64,000 nucleotides of DNA from Alicyclobacillus sacchari (GTDB taxonomy: Bacteria; Bacillota; Bacilli; Alicyclobacillales; Alicyclobacillaceae), in contig NZ_SORF01000001.1 of NCBI RefSeq assembly GCF_004366795.1, positions 248,001-312,000 of the forward strand, written 5' to 3'. Below, piece after piece: positions 15,478 to 23,458 of the stretch. Position 1 is the first letter of the stretch. Each line of letters starts with the position of its first letter. Position numbers and translations under genes: made by a program. Below the pieces are notes generated by a model. It searched no databases. It was not told the origin of the DNA and saw only the letters and a program-made list of their open reading frames with translations.

Positions 15478-17607
15478 ATGCAGCCCTTGGACCATAAATC
15501 ACACTTTATCAATCGCGAACTGAGCTGGTTGGCATTCAATGAACGTGTGGCTTCAGAAGCGACCAACACGGCTAATCCTTTGTTTGAAAGGCTGAAGTTC
15601 GTGGCCATCTGCGCATCGAACATGGACGAATTCTTCATGGTTCGTGTCGCTGGCCTAAAAGATCAATTGAAACTTGGAATGGATCGACGGGACGACAAAA
15701 CGCAAATGTCTGCCGGACAACAGCTGCACGAGATTTCAAAGCGCGTGCACACCGATGTCGATCGGCTCTACGGCATGTGGTCCCGCACCTTGTTGCCTGC
15801 GTTGCGCCGCGAAGGCATTCACTTTCTCGCGGGCAAGCAGTTGACCATACAGCAAAAGGCGTATTTGGAAAACTATTATCACGAACACATCTTTCCCGTG
15901 CTGACGCCGCTTGCCATCGACGCGAGCCACCCGTTTCCCATGCTCGCCAACCGAACACTGAATGTGGCCGTTCTGCTTCAACCTATAGAATGCCGTCGCG
16001 AGGACGATCCGCCCTTGTTCGCCGTTGTGCAAGTGCCGTCCGTGTTGCCGCGGTACATCGAGATCGATGCCACCCATCACAAACGGGCGTTCGTGCTGCT
16101 AGAAACCGTGATTCAACTGTTTATCGACACATTGTTCCCTGGTCATACGGTTGTCGAACAAGCCTGCTTCCGCATCACGCGCAACGCGGACATCAACGTC
16201 GATGAAGAAGGCGCAGAAGATCTACTCGAGGAGATTGAAAAGGAGCTAAAAAAACGAAACCGGGGGGCGGCGGTGCGCCTGGAAGTGGAGCAAGCTATGT
16301 CTCCGGAACTGGTCGAAACCCTGCGCGACTGGCTCGAACTCGAGCACGAAGATGTATACTCGATTCCCGGCCCGCTGGATCTCACATTTCTCATGCGCTT
16401 TGCGGCCGAACCCGAATATGCACATCTGCGCTTTGCGGCGATTTCACCGCAGATTCCTCGCGACTTCATCGGTGAAAGCAACCTGTTTGATACCATCGCA
16501 AAAAAGGATATTCTACTGTTTCATCCATACGAATCATTCGATCCGGTTGTACACTTCGTCAGCCTCGCGGCGAACGATCCACAGGTACTTGCCATCAAAC
16601 AGACCCTGTATCGCGTCAGTGGCAATTCGCCAATCGTCTTGGCTTTGGCGAGAGCCGCGGAGAACGGCAAGCAAGTCACGGTACTGGTGGAACTCAAAGC
16701 CCGCTTTGACGAAGAGAACAATATCGTTTGGGCAAAGAAGCTGGAAGAGGCCGGATGTCATGTCATCTATGGCCTGGTTGGCCTGAAAACACACAGCAAA
16801 ATCACGCTGGTTGTACGCCGTGAGGGCGACAATATCGTGCGCTATGTGCACCTGAGCACAGGCAACTATAACGACAGCACCGCCAAGCTGTATACCGATA
16901 TTGGCATGTTCACAGCCCGGGAGGATTTCGGCGAAGATGCATCGCTGTTTTTCAACCATCTCACCGGCTTTGCCGATCCGCCCGCGTGGAATCAATTTGC
17001 CACAGCGCCACATGGCTTGAAGCAGAAGTTTTTAGATTTGATCGATCGCGAAATTGAGCACTGCAAAGCCGGCCGTCCGGGGCGCATCATCGCAAAGATG
17101 AACGCGCTGACCGATAAAGACCTCATTCTCGCGTTGTATCGGGCATCGAAGGCGGGTGTCGAGATCGACTTGCTGGTGCGCGGTATTTGCTGCCTGCGGC
17201 CCGGTCTCGCAGACGTGAGCGAAAACATTCATGTTTCGAGCATTGTCGGACGCTTTTTGGAGCACAGCCGCATCTACTACTTTTACAACGGAGGCAACGA
17301 GGAAGTCTTTTTGGCCAGTGCGGACTGGATGACGCGCAACATGGTAAGCCGCGTGGAAATTCTCTTCCCCGTCCTTCAGGCCAATTTAAAAGAGCGCTTG
17401 AAGCATGTGCTCGACATGCAGCTTGCAGATAACGTCAATCGCTGGCTGCTGCTGCCCTCAGGCCGATACCAGAAGGTTGCACAAGGCGCAGGTGATACGC
17501 CTTGTGCTTCCCAGATGCAGTTCTATGCAGAAGCACGAGGTGCTGCTGACAAAACGGCCCGCGCAGTCGCCGAGTCGATGATTCCACGCACGCCGCCGCG
17601 CTTGTAA
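15478..17607 (+). CDS. ppk1: Polyphosphate kinase 1
   Basis: 709 residues from ATG 15478. Upstream in-frame ATGs exist (15355, 15415, 15457) but the family normally starts shortly before FINRELSWLAFNERV, and the earliest one lies inside the hairpin that follows the DUF2935 gene. Ppk1 makes long-chain polyphosphate from ATP through a phosphohistidine. The N-terminal domain, head domain and the two phospholipase-D-like domains are all visible: the FHPYESFDPVVHFV segment and the H-containing LKTHSKITLVVRR segment of the active site, then HLSTGNYND. Polyphosphate serves in stress survival and phosphate storage. Single gene; no exopolyphosphatase is nearby. Confidence 0.95.
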   Translation: MQPLDHKSHFINRELSWLAFNERVASEATNTANPLFERLKFVAICASNMDEFFMVRVAGLKDQLKLGMDRRDDKTQMSAGQQLHEISKRVHTDVDRLYGMWSRTLLPALRREGIHFLAGKQLTIQQKAYLENYYHEHIFPVLTPLAIDASHPFPMLANRTLNVAVLLQPIECRREDDPPLFAVVQVPSVLPRYIEIDATHHKRAFVLLETVIQLFIDTLFPGHTVVEQACFRITRNADINVDEEGAEDLLEEIEKELKKRNRGAAVRLEVEQAMSPELVETLRDWLELEHEDVYSIPGPLDLTFLMRFAAEPEYAHLRFAAISPQIPRDFIGESNLFDTIAKKDILLFHPYESFDPVVHFVSLAANDPQVLAIKQTLYRVSGNSPIVLALARAAENGKQVTVLVELKARFDEENNIVWAKKLEEAGCHVIYGLVGLKTHSKITLVVRREGDNIVRYVHLSTGNYNDSTAKLYTDIGMFTAREDFGEDASLFFNHLTGFADPPAWNQFATAPHGLKQKFLDLIDREIEHCKAGRPGRIIAKMNALTDKDLILALYRASKAGVEIDLLVRGICCLRPGLADVSENIHVSSIVGRFLEHSRIYYFYNGGNEEVFLASADWMTRNMVSRVEILFPVLQANLKERLKHVLDMQLADNVNRWLLLPSGRYQKVAQGAGDTPCASQMQFYAEARGAADKTARAVAESMIPRTPPRL

Positions 17608-17646
17608 ACGTGAGTCCGCCCGCCGTACATGCCCCAAGGCAACGGA

Positions 17647-18162
17647 TTACGGTGCGGTACATTGCTGCAATAATGCGTTGCGGCGAACGAGAAGCCCCTC
17701 TATGTGGTCAATGGTGGTCTCATCCATAGTCTGCATGGCCGTCGCAATCTCGCCGTCCACAGCGAGTAACTCGCGCAACATTTGCTCATTTTCCAGCGTG
17801 CTATGAAACACGTACTCGTCTGGTGGAATTGGGGCCGATAAGGCGACGGTCCGCACGTGTTCGACGCGGCGAATGTACTGTTCCATCTCCTTCACGGCTG
17901 CCAGGCCGTCCAAAGGGGGGTACGGATTGTCACGCGTCGGCTCAGGCAACGCCTGGCGAAGCCTTTTGAGGTCTTGGCGCAACTGCGTCAAATACTGCCC
18001 CATAGCATTGTCAACCGCGTTGAGCAGCGCTCGACTGCGCTCGCGCAATCGATACTTTGGGTCTTTCACATTGACGAACCAAGCGTTCATCCACCCCGTG
18101 AGCAACTCGTTCACCACGCCGCGCGGCGCAAGGGCGATGCCATATTTCATGAGATCACTCAT
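17647..18162 (-). CDS. Unknown helical protein paired with the SPFH protein
   Basis: 171 residues, predicted mainly helical, without signal peptide or membrane segment. I do not recognise a family. It has a basic heptad-rich centre (about 40-75) and an acidic helical C-terminus. It starts 21 bases after the stop of the SPFH gene on the same strand, with AAGGGA upstream, so the two are very likely co-transcribed and may form a complex. In other Bacilli YdjI-type SPFH proteins are coded beside PspA-like and zinc-ribbon partners; this protein is not obviously one of them. Confidence 0.7.
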   Translation of the reverse strand: MSDLMKYGIALAPRGVVNELLTGWMNAWFVNVKDPKYRLRERSRALLNAVDNAMGQYLTQLRQDLKRLRQALPEPTRDNPYPPLDGLAAVKEMEQYIRRVEHVRTVALSAPIPPDEYVFHSTLENEQMLRELLAVDGEIATAMQTMDETTIDHIEGLLVRRNALLQQCTAP

Positions 18163-18183
18163 GTCTTACATTCCCTTCGTCCC

Positions 18184-19017
18184 TTACGATTGGCTGCCGT
18201 CGAGCTTCATGATGCGATCCGTTGCCACCTGCGGATTACCGACAAAGAATGGTTCGCCAATGGCCATGTTCGGCGCCGACACAACACCTTTGCTGGCCAT
18301 TATCATTGCGGTATAATAGCGCACCGCATCGAGTTCCGACAGGCCAAACGCCCGCAGAGCAATCAGTTCCTTCATGCGTTCGTCCTTTGGATACACAAGC
18401 GCTTTGACATCGTTCAAGGTCAACCCATAGACGGATAAAAACTCCTGCAGATGATCCTTCACCAGTTCGAGAATTTCGGGCATCTTTTCGTTGACCCGCT
18501 CCAACTCGGTTAACTGAACGATTTTATTAATGGACTGCTCGATCACCGGACCCGCGTACCAGTTGACTTCTTTCATGCTCACATAGTGACCCGCCATCGG
18601 CATGTGCTGAACCAGCTTCAAGGCGTCGTCCCTGGTATCCACATGTACATAGCAGCTGACATGGTAGCCCATTTCAGCCATTTCCCGCGAGTATGCGATG
18701 CCGGATACTTCAAGGATCAGTTTCGCACGGTTGATATAAATGACCTCGTACTGCCACGGACTGTTTCCGCCGAAAAATGCCTGCTGAAAGGCTCCGATAA
18801 TGGGGCGATCCGGCGTCTGAATCACATATTGACCCGTGTCGTAAACGTTCAAAATGGCGCCCCGCGACTTCAGAACGGCAAAGTGATTCGATTCGACCGT
18901 AAGCAACGAACCATTCAGAATATTGTTGTCGGGGTAGTGGTAGGCCAGAACGTCCGGGCCCATCAATTCCTTTCCATCCTGAGTGAGGGTGCTGATTACT
19001 TGACGAATGGCTGGCAT
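18184..19017 (-). CDS. SPFH-domain protein (YdjI type)
   Basis: 277 residues from ATG 19017, chosen because GAGGAGG lies 7 bases upstream; the longer reading from 19107 has no site. It resembles the YdjI branch of SPFH proteins (sometimes named virion core protein-like): a short N-terminus, ESNHFAVLKSRGAIL with TGQYVIQTPDRP, and a long helical C-terminal half. There is no membrane segment, so it is probably cytosolic or peripheral. SPFH proteins form ring or scaffold assemblies at membranes. A 21-base inverted repeat sits just ahead of the ribosome site. Operon with the unknown 171-residue protein. Confidence 0.82.
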   Translation of the reverse strand: MPAIRQVISTLTQDGKELMGPDVLAYHYPDNNILNGSLLTVESNHFAVLKSRGAILNVYDTGQYVIQTPDRPIIGAFQQAFFGGNSPWQYEVIYINRAKLILEVSGIAYSREMAEMGYHVSCYVHVDTRDDALKLVQHMPMAGHYVSMKEVNWYAGPVIEQSINKIVQLTELERVNEKMPEILELVKDHLQEFLSVYGLTLNDVKALVYPKDERMKELIALRAFGLSELDAVRYYTAMIMASKGVVSAPNMAIGEPFFVGNPQVATDRIMKLDGSQS

Positions 19018-19031
19018 CGCATGTCCTCCTC

Positions 19032-19052
19032 GTTTCTTTGCATGCAAGAAAC
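19032..19052 (-). promoter_or_regulatory. Inverted repeat in the leader of the SPFH operon
   Basis: GTTTC-T-TTGCATGCAA-GAAAC: a perfect 10-bp core palindrome with 5-bp matching flanks and one extra T. It lies immediately upstream of the ribosome site of the SPFH gene, so it may be an operator or an RNA hairpin that limits translation. Confidence 0.4.
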
Positions 19053-19205
19053 TCGCGTTGTAGGATGTCACAACCTCGAGAATATCTCTTCGACCATCAT
19101 ATACCAATCCAGAGTCAAGTGTCTGCGAATTTTACGAGATCTGAAATTTTCCGCTCCGATGGGCCGAAAGAGGAGTAAGATGAAAGAAAAACGTTGGTGA
19201 TCAGC

Positions 19206-20420
19206 ATGGAAACCTGGCAGCGAAACCTCGTCGTCCTCTGGATTGGCACACTTCTCACGTCTGCAAGCTATTCGATGGTCGTTCCGTTCTTACCCTTGTT
19301 TCTTCTGAAAATTGGCGTGCACTCGCACACCGAACTGTGGTCCGGCGCTTTATACAGTGCCGCATTCCTCGCCGGCGCGATCGCGGCGCCGTATTGGGGT
19401 TCTGTGGGTGACCGATTCGGTCAAAAACCAATGATCATCCGGGCTGGTATCGCCTTGTTCATTACATACGGCTTAACAGCCTTTGTTCGGAATCCGTACG
19501 AACTTCTCGGCCTACGCATTTTGCAAGGATTGCTATCCGGATACATCCCCGGTTCCATCGCACTCATTGGCAGCAACACACCGGAGGACAAGGTTGGCTA
19601 TGCGCTCTCGATGATATCCGCAGCCAGTTCGGGCGGTGGTATCGTCGGTCCCTTGCTTGGCGGGACGATTGCCAGACTCGCAGGAAATCGCGTCGCCTTT
19701 GGTAGCGCTTCCATCCTCGTACTGATCTCAGCATTGCTCGCTATCTTTTGGGTCAAAGAAGCACAAATTCGGCGAGCCACCACCCGGCCGTCCGTGATTC
19801 GCGCCATCGGCGAAGCGCTGCACAACCGCCAACTGGTCACCGCACTCCTTCTAAACATGGTCGTATCATTTTCTATCATGACCATCGAACCAGTGCTCAC
19901 CCTATATGTGACACAACTTGATCCCTCGACAAAAAATGCTTCGTTCATCGCAGGCGTCGTCTTCTCTCTCGCCGGCATCGCCAGTGTGATTTTCGCGCCA
20001 ATCTGGGGCAAATCGGCAGACAAGGTTGGTTTCCCAAAAGTCATGATCGTCGGCCTGATAGGCGGTGCGGTCTGGACACTGATGCAAATTCCCTTTCACA
20101 ATGTGGTCGCCTTCGCGGCTATCCGGTTCGTCTACGGCATGTTCTTCTGTGCGGTATATCCAGCCATCAACGGCCTCATTGTGCGCTCGACGTCGCAGTC
20201 GTTCCGCGGGCGCGCGTTTGGGCTCAATCAGACTGCAAACCAGATTGGCAATACCTTAGGCCCGCTTGTCGGAGGCGCGATCGCGGACATCACTTCGATT
20301 CATGGCGTATTCTGGGTTACGGGGGCGTTACTGGCAAGCGTTACGTGCGCAGCGATCACGGTGGTGCGCAAGCCCGGCATGCTACCCAGTGTGAACGAAA
20401 CACATCATACAGCCCGATAA
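19206..20420 (+). CDS. MFS multidrug efflux transporter (MdtG-like)
   Basis: 404 residues, about twelve membrane segments. Motif A reads WGSVGDRFGQKPM between TM2 and TM3, and an antiporter-like motif C region GGGIVGPLLGG is in TM5, which marks drug/proton exporters; overall it is close to the MdtG/YfkF group. ATG 19206 follows GGTGATC; TTG 19194 and GTG 19197 are in frame and possible. It is divergent from the SPFH operon, with both starts within about 190 bases. The exported compound cannot be named. Confidence 0.87.
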   Translation: METWQRNLVVLWIGTLLTSASYSMVVPFLPLFLLKIGVHSHTELWSGALYSAAFLAGAIAAPYWGSVGDRFGQKPMIIRAGIALFITYGLTAFVRNPYELLGLRILQGLLSGYIPGSIALIGSNTPEDKVGYALSMISAASSGGGIVGPLLGGTIARLAGNRVAFGSASILVLISALLAIFWVKEAQIRRATTRPSVIRAIGEALHNRQLVTALLLNMVVSFSIMTIEPVLTLYVTQLDPSTKNASFIAGVVFSLAGIASVIFAPIWGKSADKVGFPKVMIVGLIGGAVWTLMQIPFHNVVAFAAIRFVYGMFFCAVYPAINGLIVRSTSQSFRGRAFGLNQTANQIGNTLGPLVGGAIADITSIHGVFWVTGALLASVTCAAITVVRKPGMLPSVNETHHTAR

Positions 20421-20426
20421 AAAGTC

Positions 20427-20454
20427 AGACCGCCTTGGCTGTCGCAGGCGGTCT
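20427..20454. terminator. Bidirectional terminator
   Basis: AGACCGCCT / AGGCGGTCT, a 9-bp perfect stem with a 10-base loop. On the minus strand a TTTTT run follows at once, so it clearly ends the converging gene; on the plus strand the run is weaker (TCTTCGATGTTTT). Confidence 0.78.
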
Positions 20455-20462
20455 TCGATGTT

Positions 20463-21764
20463 TTACAATGGCGATCCGTCTCTCTCTTGCGAAGCATGCT
20501 TGCGAGCGATTTGCATCGCCTGCAGAACCGTGTCCATGTCCTTCTGTAAGTCGTCGCACTTAGCCTTCCAATGTTCACATTCGCCGCGCAATCTGTCGTA
20601 ACGGGTGTTCGCCGACTCCAGAAGAGCCTCGAGTTCGATGCAGCGTTGCCTCAGATCCGCCAACTGACGCAACTGTTCGCCAGATTCGTCAACAATCTCG
20701 ATCCGCTGCAGATACGCAATCAATTCCTTCTTCGAAATGCGCTCTCGCTGGTTTGCGGTGGAATCTGCCGGCACTGACGCAACTTCCATATCCCCGTCGA
20801 ACGATCCTGGCGAGACGGCATCAACCATCGGCTCCTGCCGCCATGACTCGCTGGTCTGTGGATGAATCGAAGATTCGTCGTGCCGCTGTTCAGCGCGAGC
20901 GGCCAGCCGAGTTTGCTGCAAATCCTCCAGCGTCCGGTGCGGAACCGAAATGGTTGGCCAATCGGGATCAGACTCCACCGTGCCACGGTTGTCGCGATGT
21001 TTTTCGGCTTTTGTGACGACAGCCTTACGTCTAGCCTTCCAAGCCTTTTGCAGCTTCGATTTCGTCTCCGATACACGCCGCGACCATTGCCCGAGGTTTC
21101 CTTGGAACAATCGGCTCAAAGGAGTCTCACCCTCACCTGGCCGCTCTTCCGCAATATCCTCAAACGCGAACTGGCCGCGGCGAATGGCGTCGATCAGCGA
21201 ATGCAGACAGGTTTCGTGAAACGGGCCCGTAAGATCCATGTGCCTGCATTCGTCACATACGAACTCGGACAACTTGCCCAGAAACTCCTGTGTCAAATAG
21301 GTCGTTTGCGGTACATGGTAATAGACGCCGTCATCCTTATCTTCAACCTCCAGGATCCTGCGATCCCCCAGCCGCAGTGCCGCAAGCTCAGCCGCAGCCA
21401 AGTTGATGCGGGGACCGGGTCCCTTGTCCAGCAGCAAGTCGACTCGCCCGCTGTGGATTTGATTCTCCTTAAGCGCTCGGTATATGTGCATAAGGAGCAC
21501 ATCTTCGGCCTCGCTCTCCGTGTCCGGCCAATCCTTCAGGATGAATGTCGATGGATCTCGCCTGCTTTCGATAAATTGGCGAGCCTCCGCAACGGTCACC
21601 TCATTTCCGTAATATGTATCATACAACGTGATTCCGTAGCGCGTGGCCACGTCCAGTGCCTGCATACCTTCTAACGTCTTCACAAGCGTCCCCTCGCGAT
21701 CTTTGTGATACATGACGTTTCTCTCTACAAGATTCGATGGTATCCGATTGTATTCGTCATGCAT
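20463..21764 (-). CDS. Coiled-coil protein of unknown function
   Basis: 433 residues from ATG 21764 with AAGGTC upstream; a longer reading from 21833 would start inside the terminator of the neighbouring gene. The N-terminal half is predicted globular and holds a possible metal ligand set (CDEC near residue 193 and HETC shortly after). The middle is basic and low in structure, and the last 60 residues form a coiled coil (ELRQLADLRQRCIELEALLE). The segment with FILKDWPDTESEAEDVLLMHIY is well ordered. I do not recognise a family. Stands alone between two terminators. Confidence 0.7.
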   Translation of the reverse strand: MHDEYNRIPSNLVERNVMYHKDREGTLVKTLEGMQALDVATRYGITLYDTYYGNEVTVAEARQFIESRRDPSTFILKDWPDTESEAEDVLLMHIYRALKENQIHSGRVDLLLDKGPGPRINLAAAELAALRLGDRRILEVEDKDDGVYYHVPQTTYLTQEFLGKLSEFVCDECRHMDLTGPFHETCLHSLIDAIRRGQFAFEDIAEERPGEGETPLSRLFQGNLGQWSRRVSETKSKLQKAWKARRKAVVTKAEKHRDNRGTVESDPDWPTISVPHRTLEDLQQTRLAARAEQRHDESSIHPQTSESWRQEPMVDAVSPGSFDGDMEVASVPADSTANQRERISKKELIAYLQRIEIVDESGEQLRQLADLRQRCIELEALLESANTRYDRLRGECEHWKAKCDDLQKDMDTVLQAMQIARKHASQERDGSPL

Positions 21765-21801
21765 AGATGAAGACCTTGTGACATTTTGAGTAAATGAAAA
21801 T

Positions 21802-21827
21802 GGTGCCCCAAAATCCCCTGGGGCACC
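21802..21827 (-). terminator. Terminator of the secreted stalk/Ig-like gene
   Basis: GGTGCCCCA / TGGGGCACC, a 9-bp perfect stem. Read on the minus strand it is followed by ATTTTCATTT, as expected for the gene that ends at 21880. Confidence 0.8.
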
Positions 21828-21879
21828 TGGCAAAAACGGATTCGATTCTTTACCCGTGCGTCTGATCCTCGCGATTCAC

Positions 21880-23253
21880 TCAGTTCGAACTGTTGCTCGC
21901 ATTCGACGACGTGCTGTCGGAGCTTGAAGAACCATTTGCTGCTGCGGAAGTCGAGACAGCCGTGTGGTCAAGGAACGACACGCTGTATTGCGGCGCCGCA
22001 CTGGAAGATGACGAGCCAGAACTGGAGGAACTTGAAGAAGACCCAGAACTGCTTGGTGCCGGCAAGGACAGTGTCACGGTCTTGCCGTCGCTGCTAAGCG
22101 ACACACCGGAGACGACCACGGGTGTCGGGGTCGAACCATCTGTCTCGGTCACGATAAACTCATCAGCCGCCGGCGCAGCGGTGAAAGCTTGATCAAACGT
22201 GACGACGAGATTGTTAGAACTTTCCGTAACAGATTGGATGGTCGGATCGCTCGAACCCTGTACATAGACCGTGAACGGCACTTTCGCTTGGAACCCTTGT
22301 CCGTCCGTCGCCTGAATATGTGCGACGCCTGGTGCAACGGCTGTCACTGTGCCATCACTCGCGACCGTGGCCACAGAAGTGTTGTCAGAAGTGAACGTCA
22401 AGCTTGGCATCGGTTTGCATTGGTCGCTGACACCACTTACCGTAAGTGTCTTGCCCACTTGCAAAGCCCCCGATGTCACGCCCGGGGTTCCATCGTTGAC
22501 GGCCACAACAGGTTCATAGCCGAGCACGGCCTTGCCTCCCATATAGGAAACGCTGTAGTGTGGCACTGGATTCGGTGGTGTGATCTCGGGAATGGTGTAC
22601 GTCACGGTCTTGCCATCCGAGCTCAATTGCTGAGCCGTTGGGGTCACGGTTGAACCATCGCTGCCAGTGATGCTGATTTCGCTACCGCTTGGTGCAACGG
22701 TGAACGAATTTGCAAATTGAACGACAATCTGACCGTTGTACGCGTCGACGGCCGTAATCGAGTTCGGCGTGTTGATATCCAACGTGCGCTGATTGGCGTT
22801 CCAGCTTCCCGCACTGATTGCATTGATCAAAGATTGCAGCACGGATACCGGAACGTAAGTGGTGTTGCTATTGGTTGCGGGATCGGCCTCAACGGTGGTT
22901 GCCGTCTTTCCAACCACCTGGCCATTAATGGAGATGGACGTGCTGCCCGAACCGCTCCATTTGGCCGAGGCTGCCTCGGATGCGAGATTCGATGGGAGTT
23001 CGAGATCCCATACGTGTTTCGCACCGTTCCAGTTCGCCTTGTAACCAAGTTTTGCGAACGCATTGTCAACATAGAAAACCGGCAAGTAGGTCTGATTGTT
23101 CAACGCAAAGGTTTCTGGCTGACTGAGCGTCTGCCCGCCGACAGATACGGTGGCTTGAAACCATGATGGCAACGTCATTGCCATGGCCATGGGAACACCA
23201 GTGCCGAGGACGACAGATGTCGCCGCCAATCCTGCTAAAACCCGCTTAACCAT
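21880..23253 (-). CDS. Secreted protein with stalk-like and Ig-like (Big_2) domains
   Basis: 457 residues. A signal peptide with an AMA end at about residues 24-26 is followed by a region like the copper-amine-oxidase N-terminal (stalk) domain: VGGQTLSQPETFALNNQTYLP, then a second such unit with SISINGQVV. In the middle there is a bacterial Ig-like Big_2 repeat (TSDNTSVATVASDGTVTAVAPG). Two further units share the SSDGKTVT motif. The tail is a long Ser/Gly/Ala-rich low-complexity stretch, probably a flexible wall-spanning part. No sortase motif or SLH domain is seen. GAGGGGAAG lies before the ATG. Likely a cell-surface or secreted adhesive protein. Confidence 0.8.
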   Translation of the reverse strand: MVKRVLAGLAATSVVLGTGVPMAMAMTLPSWFQATVSVGGQTLSQPETFALNNQTYLPVFYVDNAFAKLGYKANWNGAKHVWDLELPSNLASEAASAKWSGSGSTSISINGQVVGKTATTVEADPATNSNTTYVPVSVLQSLINAISAGSWNANQRTLDINTPNSITAVDAYNGQIVVQFANSFTVAPSGSEISITGSDGSTVTPTAQQLSSDGKTVTYTIPEITPPNPVPHYSVSYMGGKAVLGYEPVVAVNDGTPGVTSGALQVGKTLTVSGVSDQCKPMPSLTFTSDNTSVATVASDGTVTAVAPGVAHIQATDGQGFQAKVPFTVYVQGSSDPTIQSVTESSNNLVVTFDQAFTAAPAADEFIVTETDGSTPTPVVVSGVSLSSDGKTVTLSLPAPSSSGSSSSSSSSGSSSSSAAPQYSVSFLDHTAVSTSAAANGSSSSDSTSSNASNSSN

Positions 23254-23458
23254 TTGACTTCCCCTCTCTGCCTGAAATCCGAGATCTCACTTGAAGCGAC
23301 GGTTGGCACGTGTGGTATAAAAGCGCTATCATACCCACGTTGGAACAGTACGAATATATCAAATTTCAGATGGCGCAGACATGATGCACGAACAACTAAA
23401 TCGTTTTAGGCAATGGATAGCCTGTCAATACAATCATTCAGCATCGAGCAACATCGGC

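Noticed and set aside
20862-21674. 270-codon plus-strand ORF
   Set aside because: Antisense shadow of the coiled-coil gene; no ribosome site or family.
21765-21833. Longer start for the coiled-coil gene
   Set aside because: It would begin inside the terminator hairpin of the neighbouring secreted protein gene and has no ribosome site.
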